In this document: piece after piece, positions 55,587-64,000 of the stretch
Position numbering within the stretch: position 1 is the first letter of the stretch
How the letters are laid out: the number at the start of each line of letters is the position of its first letter
Source of the DNA: Acidovorax sp. 1608163
GTDB lineage: Bacteria > Pseudomonadota > Gammaproteobacteria > Burkholderiales > Burkholderiaceae_C
NCBI RefSeq assembly: GCF_003669015.1
Contig: NZ_CP033069.1
Coordinates: 3,048,501-3,112,500 of the forward strand
DNA: 64,000 nucleotides
Direction of reading: 5' to 3'
Position numbers and translations under genes: made by a program
Notes under the pieces: generated by a model
Databases searched by the model: none
Seen by the model: the letters and a program-made list of their open reading frames with translations, nothing else
Told to the model about the DNA's origin: nothing

Positions 55587-56432
55587 ATGGCTATTTACTG
55601 CATCGGCGACATTCAAGGCTGCGACAGCGCATTGGGCAGGCTTTTGGATAGCATTGGTTTTTCACCCAGCCGCGACACCGTTTACCTGTTGGGCGACCTG
55701 GTCAACCGCGGCCCCGAATCGGCGGCCGTGCTGCGCCGCTGCGCCGCCCATGGCGACGCGCTGCGCGCGCTGCTCGGAAACCACGACCTGCACCTGCTGG
55801 CGGCCGCCCATGGCGCGCGCAAGCCCTCCAAGCGCGACACGCTCCACCACGTGCTGGACGCCCCAGACCGGGATGTACTACTGCAGTGGCTGCGCCACCA
55901 ACCCCTGACACGCCAGCACGAACATGCGGGCGAAACGCTGCTGATGGTGCACGCAGGCGTATTGCCGCAGTGGACGGCGCAAGACGCACTGGCTTTGGCC
56001 GATGAAGTGCATGCTGTATTGAAGGGCCCCGACCTGCCTGATTTTTTGCACCAGATGTACGGCAACCTGCCTGACCGCTGGAGCAGCGCCCTGCAAGGCA
56101 CCGATCGGCTGCGGGTGATCGTCAACGCCTTCACGCGCCTGCGCTTTTGCTCGCCAGAGGGGGTGATGGATTTTGAAAGTACCGAAAGCGCAGCCAGCGC
56201 CCCGGCAGGCTTGGTGCCATGGTTCGAAGCACCAGGCCGCCGCACAGCAAACACGGTGATGGCCTTTGGCCATTGGTCCACGCTGGGCTGGTTGAACCGC
56301 CCTCACCTGCTGGGGCTGGACACAGGCTGCGTCTGGGGCGGCTGCCTCAGCGCTGTGCGGTTCGGCAGCACGCTGGCACAGCGCGAGTTGATCCAGGTGC
56401 ATTGCGAACAAGCCCAGGCACCGGGCAATTGA
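55587..56432 (+). CDS. apaH: Symmetrical bis(5'-nucleosyl)-tetraphosphatase
   Basis: Hydrolyses Ap4A to two ADP and also decaps Np4-RNA in E. coli. It is 281 residues with the metallophosphatase motifs GDIQGC, GDLVNRGPES, GNHDLHLLA, and H in MVHAGVLPQW, completing the binuclear metal site. FGHWSTLGW and GLDTGCVWGG follow. Start MAIYCIGDIQG at 55587. Confidence 0.95.
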   Translation: MAIYCIGDIQGCDSALGRLLDSIGFSPSRDTVYLLGDLVNRGPESAAVLRRCAAHGDALRALLGNHDLHLLAAAHGARKPSKRDTLHHVLDAPDRDVLLQWLRHQPLTRQHEHAGETLLMVHAGVLPQWTAQDALALADEVHAVLKGPDLPDFLHQMYGNLPDRWSSALQGTDRLRVIVNAFTRLRFCSPEGVMDFESTESAASAPAGLVPWFEAPGRRTANTVMAFGHWSTLGWLNRPHLLGLDTGCVWGGCLSAVRFGSTLAQRELIQVHCEQAQAPGN

Positions 56433-56541
56433 GCAAACCGCCAGCGCTGTAGCCAGATCACTCAGACCACAGCGCTGAAACGCTGCCCACGACCTGTCGC
56501 ATGTCCGCTGCGAATGGCTGAACCGCGCAAAGTGGCCGTGA

Positions 56542-57612
56542 CTACACCGACACCAGCCTGCGCTGCATTGCCGCAGACTGCCAAATGCTGCCATCGCTTC
56601 GCGCCATCAGCACTGCCAGGCCCGGGGTTTGCTCAGCCAGAGCCCGGCCGGCCTCGGGGCCCCGCACCATCATGGCAGTGCCCAGGCCGTTGACTTCGGC
56701 CACCGAGCGGGCCACCAGGCTCACGCCGTGCACGCCTTGCGTAGGCCAGCCCGTGTGGGGGTCCAGCACATGGTGTTGGCGCTGCCCCGCATGCATGAAG
56801 CAGCGCTCGTAGTCGCCTGACGACGCCACCACGGCGGGGCCTTGCAACGCCACAGCCCCTAGCAACTGCGACGGTGCACGCGGGTCGCGCAGCCCCACGC
56901 GCCACGGTCGGCCCTGCAACTGGCCTTGCACCAGCACATCACCACCACCGTTGACCATGGCGTTGGCTATGCCATGCGCCTGCAAAACCTGCATGCCCGC
57001 TTCCAGAATCGGCAGCTTGGCAATGCCCCCCAAGTCCAGCGCCATGCCGGGCCGCTGCAAAAACGCTGTGCCAGCACGCGCATCCAGCACCAGCGCCCCG
57101 GCATTGACGTACTGCAACTGGCGAGCCACTTCGCGGGCATCGGGCATGCGCTGCTCACCCGCCCCAAAATGCCAGGCCTTGAGACCACCCACGGTGGCAT
57201 CAAAAGCGCCTCCGGTCGCGGCAGACACGCGCTGGGCCTCTTGCAGCACGCCCATCACCACCGGCGGCACCGGCACTGCGCGCACGCCCGCAGCATCGCC
57301 GATGCGGCGCACTGCACTGTGGGGTTCAAAGCGGCTGAACAAGGCCTGCAGCGTCTGCATGCGGGCAAAGGCCTGGTCCACCGCTTGCCGCAGCTCAGCC
57401 GTATCCGTGCCTTGCACCACGATATCCACCGCCGTGCCCAGCAGTGTCTGGCGGTCGCGCAGGACAACGCCTTGCACGGCACCTGGCGCGGCCTCCAGCG
57501 CAGCGGCACGGCCTGACCAAGCCCAGGCCAAGCCGCCCAGCAGCGGCACCGCCATGACCAAGCGCCGACGCCCTAGGGCAGGCACCGCAGAGGAGAAGGC
57601 TTTGTGCCGCAT
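56542..57612 (-). CDS. ApbE/NosX-type FAD:protein FMN transferase
   Basis: A ~356-residue protein with an N-terminal export signal (LVMAVPLLGGLAWAWSGRAAA). ApbE family blocks are FSRFEPHSAVRRI, ATGGAFDATVGGL, ALDLGGIAKLPILE, MVNGGGDVLVQGQL and LDPHTGWPTQGVHGV. It covalently attaches FMN to Thr of targets such as NosR's flavin domain, so in this nos cluster a NosX role is likely. It lies 10 bp after the cytochrome gene's stop, in the same operon. Confidence 0.85.
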   Translation of the reverse strand: MRHKAFSSAVPALGRRRLVMAVPLLGGLAWAWSGRAAALEAAPGAVQGVVLRDRQTLLGTAVDIVVQGTDTAELRQAVDQAFARMQTLQALFSRFEPHSAVRRIGDAAGVRAVPVPPVVMGVLQEAQRVSAATGGAFDATVGGLKAWHFGAGEQRMPDAREVARQLQYVNAGALVLDARAGTAFLQRPGMALDLGGIAKLPILEAGMQVLQAHGIANAMVNGGGDVLVQGQLQGRPWRVGLRDPRAPSQLLGAVALQGPAVVASSGDYERCFMHAGQRQHHVLDPHTGWPTQGVHGVSLVARSVAEVNGLGTAMMVRGPEAGRALAEQTPGLAVLMARSDGSIWQSAAMQRRLVSV

Positions 57613-57622
57613 GCCGCCTCCG

Positions 57623-58024
57623 TCAGATGGATTGATCGGCCATGAAGTCCACAGCGGCCTTGACTTCATCGTCCGTCAGGCTGGCGCCGCCGCCACGGGC
57701 CGGCATCATGCCCTTGGCACCGGTAAAGCCTTCGCGGGCGTGCTTGTACAACACGTCTTTGCCCTGCGCAATGCGGGGGCCCCAGTCGGCCTTGTCCCCG
57801 GGCTTGGGGGCGCCGGCCACACCGGCGGCGTGGCACATCGCGCAGGTTTTGCCGTACACCGATTTGCCTACTGTGTTTTCTGGCGCAGCGGGGGCTGCAG
57901 GCGCAGCTGCCACCGCAGGGGCCGGTGCCGCTGCCGCTGGGGCTTCCGCAGGCTTCTTGTCACCACATCCGACCAGGGTCAACGCCAAAGCCGCCGCCGC
58001 ACACACCATGGAAATTTTTTTCAT
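57623..58024 (-). CDS. Exported c-type cytochrome (cytochrome c5 family)
   Basis: A 133-residue protein: lipoprotein-like signal MKKISMVCAAAALALTLVGC, a low-complexity Ala/Pro linker, then a monoheme domain with KTCAMCHAAGVAGAPKPGDK (CxxCH) and the distal Met in GMMPARGGGASLTDDE. Probably donates electrons to nitrous oxide reductase, given its position. Divergent from the DUF2946 gene across an FNR/DNR-like box. Confidence 0.9.
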   Translation of the reverse strand: MKKISMVCAAAALALTLVGCGDKKPAEAPAAAAPAPAVAAAPAAPAAPENTVGKSVYGKTCAMCHAAGVAGAPKPGDKADWGPRIAQGKDVLYKHAREGFTGAKGMMPARGGGASLTDDEVKAAVDFMADQSI

Positions 58025-58181
58025 CTCAAACATCCTGTCTTTCGTTAAGTCCAAACCGTCAAACATTCAAGGCCAAAGGCAACACAGGCCATACACAGCG
58101 CCTTGCCAGCCATCGGCTCCAACAGTGAAAGCAATGTAATTTGGCAGGGCCCTGATGGACAGGGGGGCGCCCCGCCAAAGG

Positions 58182-58195
58182 ATGACCCAGATCAA
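58182..58195. promoter_or_regulatory. FNR/DNR-type box between cytochrome c and DUF2946 genes
   Basis: ATGACCCAGATCAA differs by one base from TTGAC-N4-ATCAA, the CRP/FNR family site used by FNR, DNR and NNR. It lies in the divergent gap, so it can serve both the cytochrome/ApbE and the DUF2946-nosZ units under oxygen limitation. Confidence 0.6.
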
Positions 58196-58230
58196 TATGA
58201 TTCATATTAGGTGAATCTATTATCACCGCC

Positions 58231-58587
58231 ATGTTACTCACCTGCCAACACCGATCACTGCGACTGTGGGTATTGGCCTGTTTCGTCTTCGCACTGCTGG
58301 TGGCGGCTGCATCCCCGGCCCTGCACCCCCGGGCGATGGAGCTGGTGTGCTCTGGCACCGGCGCAGCCAAGTGGGTGGTGCAGACCCCCGACGGCATGGC
58401 CCCGGCAGACGCCGCCAGCCTGGACTGCCCCCTGTGCCTGCCTGCCGATGCACCGCCGCCCCAGGTGGCCGCAACAGTGCCGCCACCGCCCGCACCGCTG
58501 ATCTATGCCACCTGGCACCGCCAGCCGCTGGAGCCTCCCCTTTCGCACCATCGCCCGCCAGCGCGGGCTCCCCCTGTTTTTTCCTGA
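58231..58587 (+). CDS. DUF2946 family protein
   Basis: A 118-residue protein with an N-terminal membrane span (LWVLACFVFALLVAAASPAL), Cys in MELVCSGTG, and DCPLCLPAD (CPLC). DUF2946 proteins recur near copper and nitrous oxide reductase genes, and the Cys pairs would suit copper handling. It is 21 bp upstream of nosZ and likely co-transcribed. Confidence 0.75.
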   Translation: MLLTCQHRSLRLWVLACFVFALLVAAASPALHPRAMELVCSGTGAAKWVVQTPDGMAPADAASLDCPLCLPADAPPPQVAATVPPPPAPLIYATWHRQPLEPPLSHHRPPARAPPVFS

Positions 58588-58608
58588 GCCATCCTAAAGA
58601 GGTAAACC

Positions 58609-60534
58609 ATGAGCGATAAAAAAGACCTGCAACCCGCCAACGCCGGCCTGGGCCGACGCAGCTTCATCAACACCGCCGCCCTCGTGGGCCTGACCGCAGG
58701 TGTGGCCGCCTGCACCGAAAAGCCCAGTGCTGCCACCCCTGCAGCACCGGCATCGGCAGCCCCCGCCGCCAGCCACGCGGCCGGCGGAGCCAACCCCCAC
58801 CTCAAGCCCGGCGAACTGGACACCTACTACGGTCTGTGGAGCGGCGGCCACACGGGCGACATGCGCGTACTGGGTCTGCCCTCGGGCCGCGAAATCACAC
58901 GCATCCCCTGCTTCGTGCCTGACGCCCTGGTGGGCTGGGGCATCACCAACGAGTCCAAGGCGGTGATGGGCACCAAGGCCGATGGTCACCTCGAATACAC
59001 GGTGGCCGACACCCACCACACCCATGCCTCGTACAAGGACGGCAACTACGACGGCCGCTACGCCTGGATCAACGACAAGATCAACAGCCGCATCGCGCGC
59101 ATCCGCCTCGATTACTTCGTGTGCGACAAGATCACCAAGCTGCCCAACGTGCAGGGCTTTCACGGCATCTTCCCGGACAAGGCCGACCCGGTGGACCCGG
59201 CCATCAACTACACCACGCGCGTGTTCTGCGGCGGTGAGTTCGCGATTCCCATGCCCAACACGGGCACCGAAGACTCCAGTAAATACCGCTCCATGTTCAG
59301 CTGCGTGGATGCAGAAACGATGGAAGTGCGCTGGCAAGTGCTGATCGACGGCAACTGCGACCTGGTGGCCACGTCGTACGACGGCAAGCTGGCCGCCACC
59401 AACCAGTACAACACCGAGATGGGCGCGAAGTACGAGGACATGATGTCCGCCGAGCGCGACGCCTGCCTGTTCTTCAACGTGGGCCGCATCGAAGCCGCCG
59501 TGAAGGCCGGCAAGTTCAAGACCATCGGCACCAGCAAGGTGCCTGTGGTGGACGGCACGCACGAAGCCAACAAGGACCCCAAGACCGCCCTCACGGCCTA
59601 TGTGTCGGTGCCCAAGAACCCGCACGGCGTGAACGCCAGCCCCGATGGCAAGTACTTCATCTGCGCCGGCAAGCTCTCGCCCACCGGCACCGTGATCGAG
59701 CTGGCTAAGGTGCTGGACTACTTTGACGGCAAGCTTGAAAAGCTGGACTCCGCCATCGTGGCCGAAGTGGAACTGGGCCTGGGCCCGCTGCACACCGCGT
59801 TCGACGGCCGTGGCAATGCCTACACCACCTTGTTCCTGGACAGCCAGGTCGTGAAGTGGAACGTGGAGGCTGCCATCAAGTTCCACGCAGGCGACAAGAC
59901 CGCCAAGTACGTGGTGGACCGCCTCGATGTGCAATACCAGCCCGGCCACTTGAACGCCTCGCAGTCCGAAACCAAGGCCGCCGACGGCAAGATCCTGGCC
60001 GTGGGTTGCAAGTTCTCCAAGGACCGCTTCCTGCCCGTGGGCCCGCTGCACCCCGAGAACGAACAGCTCATCGACATCTCTGGCGAAAAGATGGTGCTGC
60101 TGGCCGACCACCCGGTGCGCGGCGAGCCCCATGACTTCATCATCTTCAAGCGCGACCTGGTGCGTCCCAAGCAGGTCTACACGCTCGACGAGTTCCCGCT
60201 GGCCGTCAAGGACCCCAAGGAGTCCGGCGTGTTCCGCAATGGCAAGAAGGTCACCGTGAAGATGACCTCGCAAGCCCCGGCGTTCAGCCTGCGCGAGTTC
60301 AAGCTCAAGAAGGGTGACGAGGTCACGCTGATCCTGACCAACCTGGACAAGATCGAAGACTTGACCCACGGCTTTGCGATCCCGAACTACAACGTGAACT
60401 TCATCGTGAACCCGCTGGAGACCAAGTCGGTGAGCTTCGTGGCCGACAAGCCCGGTGTGTTCTGGTGCTATTGCACGCACTTCTGCCATGCGCTGCATTT
60501 GGAAATGCGCACTCGGATGATTGTGGAGGGTTAA
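58609..60534 (+). CDS. nosZ: Nitrous oxide reductase
   Basis: Periplasmic N2O to N2 reductase with CuA and CuZ centres. It is 641 residues. The Tat signal is LGRRSFINTAALVGLTAGVA, so it is clade I. CuZ His regions include DTHHTHASYKDGNYDGR, and the C-terminal CuA site is WCYCTHFCHALHLEMRTRM (Cys, Cys, His, Met). Preceded by an AAAGAGGT ribosome binding site. It comes before nosR, not after it. Confidence 0.97.
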   Translation: MSDKKDLQPANAGLGRRSFINTAALVGLTAGVAACTEKPSAATPAAPASAAPAASHAAGGANPHLKPGELDTYYGLWSGGHTGDMRVLGLPSGREITRIPCFVPDALVGWGITNESKAVMGTKADGHLEYTVADTHHTHASYKDGNYDGRYAWINDKINSRIARIRLDYFVCDKITKLPNVQGFHGIFPDKADPVDPAINYTTRVFCGGEFAIPMPNTGTEDSSKYRSMFSCVDAETMEVRWQVLIDGNCDLVATSYDGKLAATNQYNTEMGAKYEDMMSAERDACLFFNVGRIEAAVKAGKFKTIGTSKVPVVDGTHEANKDPKTALTAYVSVPKNPHGVNASPDGKYFICAGKLSPTGTVIELAKVLDYFDGKLEKLDSAIVAEVELGLGPLHTAFDGRGNAYTTLFLDSQVVKWNVEAAIKFHAGDKTAKYVVDRLDVQYQPGHLNASQSETKAADGKILAVGCKFSKDRFLPVGPLHPENEQLIDISGEKMVLLADHPVRGEPHDFIIFKRDLVRPKQVYTLDEFPLAVKDPKESGVFRNGKKVTVKMTSQAPAFSLREFKLKKGDEVTLILTNLDKIEDLTHGFAIPNYNVNFIVNPLETKSVSFVADKPGVFWCYCTHFCHALHLEMRTRMIVEG

Positions 60535-60566
60535 CCAGGGCGATCCCCCTGAGGCGCTGCGCGCCT

Positions 60567-60599
60567 TCCCCCTTCTCTCGGCTTCGCCGGGAAGGGGGA
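60567..60599 (+). repeat. Stem-loop between nosZ and nosR
   Basis: TCCCCCTTC pairs with GAAGGGGGA, and the inner CGGC/GCCG with a TTC loop adds a second stem. No T-tract follows. It is a candidate processing or attenuation site just after nosZ; similar GC-rich inverted motifs end other genes in this window. Confidence 0.5.
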
Positions 60600-60685
60600 C
60601 GATGCACTCGCTGCGGGGCGGCCCTTGCTCTGCATCCCTGGCCTGGGGCGCGCCAGTTGCGACGACTGCGCTCCACTTCGCATCA

Positions 60686-60738
60686 TATTGGCCGCTAGCG
60701 CTTGATGAATAAGCGCTAGCAGCTATCAAAAAGATAGT
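60686..60738 (+). repeat. Dispersed palindromic repeat, copy 9
   Basis: TATTGGCCGCTAGCGCTTG, ATGAATAAGCGCTAGCAGC, TATCAAAAAGATAGTCC. It has the most complete arms of the set and ends three bases before the nosR ATG, so it must be part of the nosR leader. Confidence 0.85.
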
Positions 60739-60741
60739 CCC

Positions 60742-63363
60742 ATGATTTCCCTCCGTCGGCAGTTCGCCACGCTTCTTCTGGTCTTGCTGGCAGCCCTTTG
60801 GCTGGCGCCGCGCGCGCATGCTGCGGCAGGCGCCTACGAGGCCGAGCTGCCTGCGGAACTCTCTACCGCGCGCGACATGTGCGCGCTGGTGCCGTGCAAG
60901 GACGTGTTTCCAGGCGCCAGCCATTTCTCTGAACGCAAGGGTCAGCCTCCCTACGTAGAGGCTTACGACAACGACAGCGCGCAAAAGAAGCTGCTGGGCT
61001 ACGTGATGCTCTCCACCGACATCACAGACACCCCCGCCTACTCCGGCAAACCCGTGGTCACGCTGATCGGCATGGACACACAGGGCCGCTTTGTGGGCGT
61101 GAAGGTGCTCAAGCATTCCGAGCCCATCCTGCTGCTGGGCATTCCCGAATCCGCGCTGCTGAAATTCAACGCCCAGTACCTGGGCAAGTCGGTGGCCGAC
61201 AAGATCGAGGTGGGCCAGTCGCGCCCCGATGAGAACGTGCTGGGCCTGGACGCCATCTCGGGTGCCACGGTCACCGTCATCGCGCAGAACCAGGTCATGA
61301 TGGCCTCGGGCTCGGCTGTGGCGCGACAGGTGGGCATCCTTGCGCCCACGGTGCGCGAGCCCGCTCGCTATGCCGAGACCGGCAAGCGCCTGAGCTGGGC
61401 CGAACTGGTGCAACAAGGCACCGTGCAGCGCCTGCGGGTGCTGCCCGAACAGGTGGGCCTGGACAAAGGCCCCGACCCGTTCATCGAGCTGTGGTTTGGC
61501 GACCTGAACCACCCCGACATTGGCAAGAGCCTGCTGGGCGACAACGGCTGGAACAGCCTGCGCCTGCAGCTCAAGGAGGGCGAACACGCCTTCTTCATCG
61601 TCCGCACCGGTGGCAAGGAATCGTTCAAGGGCTCGGGCTTCGTGCGCGGCGGCATCTACGACCGCGTGCAGGTGCGCCAGGGCGCAGATTCATTCACCTT
61701 CCGCGACCTGGACGCGCTCAACCTGTACGGCATCGAGGCCGCAGGCGCACCCAGCTACAACGAGTCGGTCATCTTCATCATCCGCTCGAGTGCGTTCTCG
61801 GCGGCTTATCCGTGGAAGCTGAGCTTTCTGGGCAACCGCGTGGACCGGGCCACCGGCACGCGCAGCTTCACCAGCTTCGACACGCCCTACTGGCTGCCCG
61901 CCGCCACGCTGCAAGGCGGGCGCCCCACCATTGAGGAGCCCGATGCCCCCTGGGTGCGCGTGTGGAAGTCGCGTGCGCTGGAGATTGCGCTGTTTGCCGT
62001 GCTGCTGGTCGCCGTGAGCGTGGTCTACGCCCTGCGCGAAAAGCTCACCCGCCTGTCCACCCACAAGAACAAGTGGCCCGTCAACGCCTTCAAGTACAGC
62101 TTCTGGGCCCTCAGCATTGGCTGGATCGGCTTTGGCGCCATGGCGCAGCCCTCCATCACGCAGGTGCTGACCTGGTTCCATTCGCTGCTGTTCCAGTGGA
62201 CCTGGTCGCTGTTCCTGTCCGACCCGTTCATCTTCCTGTTCTGGATCTTCATCATCGTCACGGTGTTCCTGTTCGGGCGCGGGTTGTTCTGCGGCTGGAT
62301 GTGCCCGTTTGGCTCACTGCAGGAGGGCATCTACAAGATCGCGCGCGCGGTGGGCCTGAAGCGTTTTCAGACCCAGCTGCCGCAAAAGTGGCACGACCGG
62401 CTCAAGTGGATCAAGTACGCGGTGTTCTTCGGGTTGCTGGTGGTTTCGATGTTCTCGATGGGACTGGCTGAGAAGCTGGCCGAGGTGGAGCCGTTCAAGA
62501 CCACCTTCCTCGTCGGTGTGCTGAACCGCGCCTGGCCCTACAGCCTGTTTGTGGCGGCCATCCTGGGCGTTTCGATCTTCATCGAGCGGCCCTATTGCAA
62601 ATACATCTGCCCGCTGGGCGCCTCGCTGGGCATGCCCAGCACGTTCCGCTGGTTTGGCCTCAAGCGCAAGCAGGACTGCAACAGCTGCAAGGCCTGCGCC
62701 GTGGGCTGCGGCGCCCAGGCGATTGACGCCGATGGCCGCATCGACCACCGCGAGTGCCTGCACTGCCTCGACTGCATGGTGCTCTACACCGACACCAAGG
62801 GCTGCCCACCCCTGGCCAAGGAACGCAAGCGCCGCGAAAAGGATGGCCTGGAGATCACGCCCATCGGCGCCAACGGCTACTTCATCCCGATCCACCCTGC
62901 CACGGTGCAGGACCAGATCTCGGCCAAGGCCGCCCAGGGGCCCGACCCACGCATGCCCACAACGCCTGCACACCCCGCCCACAAGGCTGGAAGCCAAGGC
63001 CTGCGCTGGATCGGGCTGGAGCTGGTGGACCACCTGTGGCCCTGGAGCCGCGAAGGCTGGGCCTCAGGCCGTGGCCTGCAAATCGCGGGCTTCTCGCTGG
63101 CCATCGCCGCCAGCGTGGCCTGGGTGATGACCGCCATGGGCACGTTGTCGTCGGGCGCCATCATCGGCTGGTGGTTTGGCTGGAGCGTGTACGAGGTACT
63201 GATCCGACTGTCGGGCAAGCGCTATGTGAAGGACGGCCCCTGGTGGCAGGGCCAGTACCGCCGGGCGGGCGTGATGGACATGCTGAGCTACGTGGGCTTC
63301 AAGAACCTGCTGATCGGCGCGGCGCTGTTCCTGGCCATCAAGGCCGTGGTGGGATTGGCGTGA
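60742..63363 (+). CDS. nosR: NosR, flavin/iron-sulfur membrane protein
   Basis: Electron-donating and regulatory partner of NosZ, 873 residues. A signal (ATLLLVLLAALWLAPRAHA) leads to a periplasmic FMN-binding domain with the Thr-type flavin site in LDAISGATVTVIAQNQVMMA. Several membrane spans follow, with CGWMCPFG and CKYICPLG Cys motifs. Then two 4Fe-4S ferredoxin motifs appear: CNSCKACAVGCGAQAID and CLHCLDCMVLYTDTKGC. It starts at ATG 60742, three bases after the repeat, and its stop overlaps nosD. Confidence 0.95.
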   Translation: MISLRRQFATLLLVLLAALWLAPRAHAAAGAYEAELPAELSTARDMCALVPCKDVFPGASHFSERKGQPPYVEAYDNDSAQKKLLGYVMLSTDITDTPAYSGKPVVTLIGMDTQGRFVGVKVLKHSEPILLLGIPESALLKFNAQYLGKSVADKIEVGQSRPDENVLGLDAISGATVTVIAQNQVMMASGSAVARQVGILAPTVREPARYAETGKRLSWAELVQQGTVQRLRVLPEQVGLDKGPDPFIELWFGDLNHPDIGKSLLGDNGWNSLRLQLKEGEHAFFIVRTGGKESFKGSGFVRGGIYDRVQVRQGADSFTFRDLDALNLYGIEAAGAPSYNESVIFIIRSSAFSAAYPWKLSFLGNRVDRATGTRSFTSFDTPYWLPAATLQGGRPTIEEPDAPWVRVWKSRALEIALFAVLLVAVSVVYALREKLTRLSTHKNKWPVNAFKYSFWALSIGWIGFGAMAQPSITQVLTWFHSLLFQWTWSLFLSDPFIFLFWIFIIVTVFLFGRGLFCGWMCPFGSLQEGIYKIARAVGLKRFQTQLPQKWHDRLKWIKYAVFFGLLVVSMFSMGLAEKLAEVEPFKTTFLVGVLNRAWPYSLFVAAILGVSIFIERPYCKYICPLGASLGMPSTFRWFGLKRKQDCNSCKACAVGCGAQAIDADGRIDHRECLHCLDCMVLYTDTKGCPPLAKERKRREKDGLEITPIGANGYFIPIHPATVQDQISAKAAQGPDPRMPTTPAHPAHKAGSQGLRWIGLELVDHLWPWSREGWASGRGLQIAGFSLAIAASVAWVMTAMGTLSSGAIIGWWFGWSVYEVLIRLSGKRYVKDGPWWQGQYRRAGVMDMLSYVGFKNLLIGAALFLAIKAVVGLA

Positions 63364-64000
63364 TGAAGCCCCCCCTTGCTGCCACCGCATTCACCGCACT
63401 CGTGGCGCTGGCTGCGTGCCTGCTGGCCCTGCCCGCCCACGCTGCCACCGTGCAGGTGCGCCCCGGGCAAGACCTGCAAGCTGCCATCCAGGCCGCCAAA
63501 CCGGGTGACACGGTGGAGGTGCTGCGCGGCGCCTACCGTGTGAACCTGCGCATCGACAAAGCCCTGACGCTGCGCGGCATCGACCGCCCCACGCTCAGCG
63601 GCGGCCAGCAGGGCGACACCATCCGCGTCACCGCGCCCGACGTGGTGATCGAGGGCCTGATCGTGCGCGACTCGGGCACCAGCCTCAAGGACCAGAACGC
63701 GGGCATCTACATCTACCCCGGTGCCCACCGTGCCGTGGTGCGCCACAACGACCTCACCTACAACCTGTTCGGCCTGTGGATCGAGAAAGCCAACGACGTG
63801 CAGGTGCTGCACAACACCATCACCGGCCTGCGCGATGTGGGCTCGTCCCAGCGTGGCAACGGGGTGCAGCTGTACAACACCACGGGCGCACGCATCGAGG
63901 GCAACCAGATCAGCTTTGTGCGCGACGCGCTGTATGTGGACGTATCGCACCACGCCGTCTTTCGCGGCAACAAGCTGCACCACAGCCGCTACGGCACGCA
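63363..64000 (+). CDS. nosD: NosD, copper-processing beta-helix protein, 3' partial
   Basis: Periplasmic protein needed for CuZ assembly of NosZ, partnering the NosFY ABC transporter. The signal is MKPPLAATAFTALVALAACL ending AHA, then parallel beta-helix repeats (ATVQVRPGQDLQAAIQAAKP, GIYIYPGAHRAVVRHNDLTY, NLFGLWIEKANDVQVLHNTI). It overlaps the nosR stop by one base (TGATG). The window ends within it; nosF and nosY are expected to follow. Confidence 0.95.
   Translation, partial: MKPPLAATAFTALVALAACLLALPAHAATVQVRPGQDLQAAIQAAKPGDTVEVLRGAYRVNLRIDKALTLRGIDRPTLSGGQQGDTIRVTAPDVVIEGLIVRDSGTSLKDQNAGIYIYPGAHRAVVRHNDLTYNLFGLWIEKANDVQVLHNTITGLRDVGSSQRGNGVQLYNTTGARIEGNQISFVRDALYVDVSHHAVFRGNKLHHSRYGT

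Noticed and set aside
58594..61587. 997-residue minus-strand open frame
   Set aside because: It is antisense to nosZ and nosR, whose motifs are unmistakable; the translation is Val/His/Gly-rich with no family signature, as expected of GC-rich shadow frames.

Overview
The window is GC-rich chromosomal DNA from a beta-proteobacterium of the order Burkholderiales, most likely family Comamonadaceae (Acidovorax-like). This rests on gene content and neighbourhoods (DUF3579 gene divergent from argD, argD next to argF, rpsT next to murJ, an H-NS-type small protein, a kynurenine operon, a clade I nos cluster) and on a dispersed palindromic repeat with an AGCGCTAGCAGCTA core that I recall from this family. 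No tRNA, rRNA, CRISPR array or intact mobile element was seen.

Layout. 1-12 kb is housekeeping and metabolism: purM (5' end cut by the window), an AI-2E-type exporter, a PHB-depolymerase-like esterase, an isochorismatase/DJ-1/GlxA-regulator group, ppk2, a CorA/ZntB transporter, a ParB-like protein, a SirB1-family protein, murJ and rpsT. 12-16 kb holds a DUF3579 gene, argD, argF and an HD-domain protein. 16-18.5 kb is a ferrous iron operon (feoA, feoB and a small Cys-rich membrane protein) behind a Fur-like box. 18.6-22.3 kb is a chromate resistance operon: chrB, chrA, a superoxide dismutase-rhodanese fusion and a lone ChrB-type domain. 22.3-25.9 kb is a compact MipA/OmpV, TetR-C-like, response regulator and histidine kinase operon. 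26-29.5 kb has cheW and a chemoreceptor, then a degraded stretch with a chemoreceptor fragment joined to an IS5-type transposase fragment.

29.5-32.6 kb is the kynB-kynU-kynA pathway from tryptophan to anthranilate. 32.7-35.3 kb holds a secreted three-repeat protein and an MFS transporter. 35.5-43.6 kb is the least familiar region. Two related AraC-type regulators, one with a long HDOD-like C-terminal domain, flank a large M60/ImpA-like metallopeptidase lipoprotein and a DUF2726-like membrane protein. A divergent carbamoyltransferase-fold protein follows. 43.6-50.8 kb has an FAD monooxygenase and two overlapping GGDEF-EAL genes. 51-58 kb carries acnA, an H-NS family gene, apaH and an apbE/nosX-like gene with a cytochrome c. 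The window ends in a nos cluster (DUF2946, nosZ, nosR, nosD) behind an FNR/DNR-like box.

Three themes deserve attention. First, nine copies of one palindromic repeat are scattered through the window. Two lie in frame inside argF and acnA, and one forms the terminator after kynA. Second, kynB, kynU and the metallopeptidase gene each need a one-base correction, in or beside a C or CG run. These are either real mutations (possibly phase variation) or sequencing errors. Third, several unusual architectures occur: SOD-rhodanese, AraC-HDOD, a TetR effector domain without its HTH, a carbamoyltransferase without the usual motifs, and a 62-bp duplicate of the argF 3' end.
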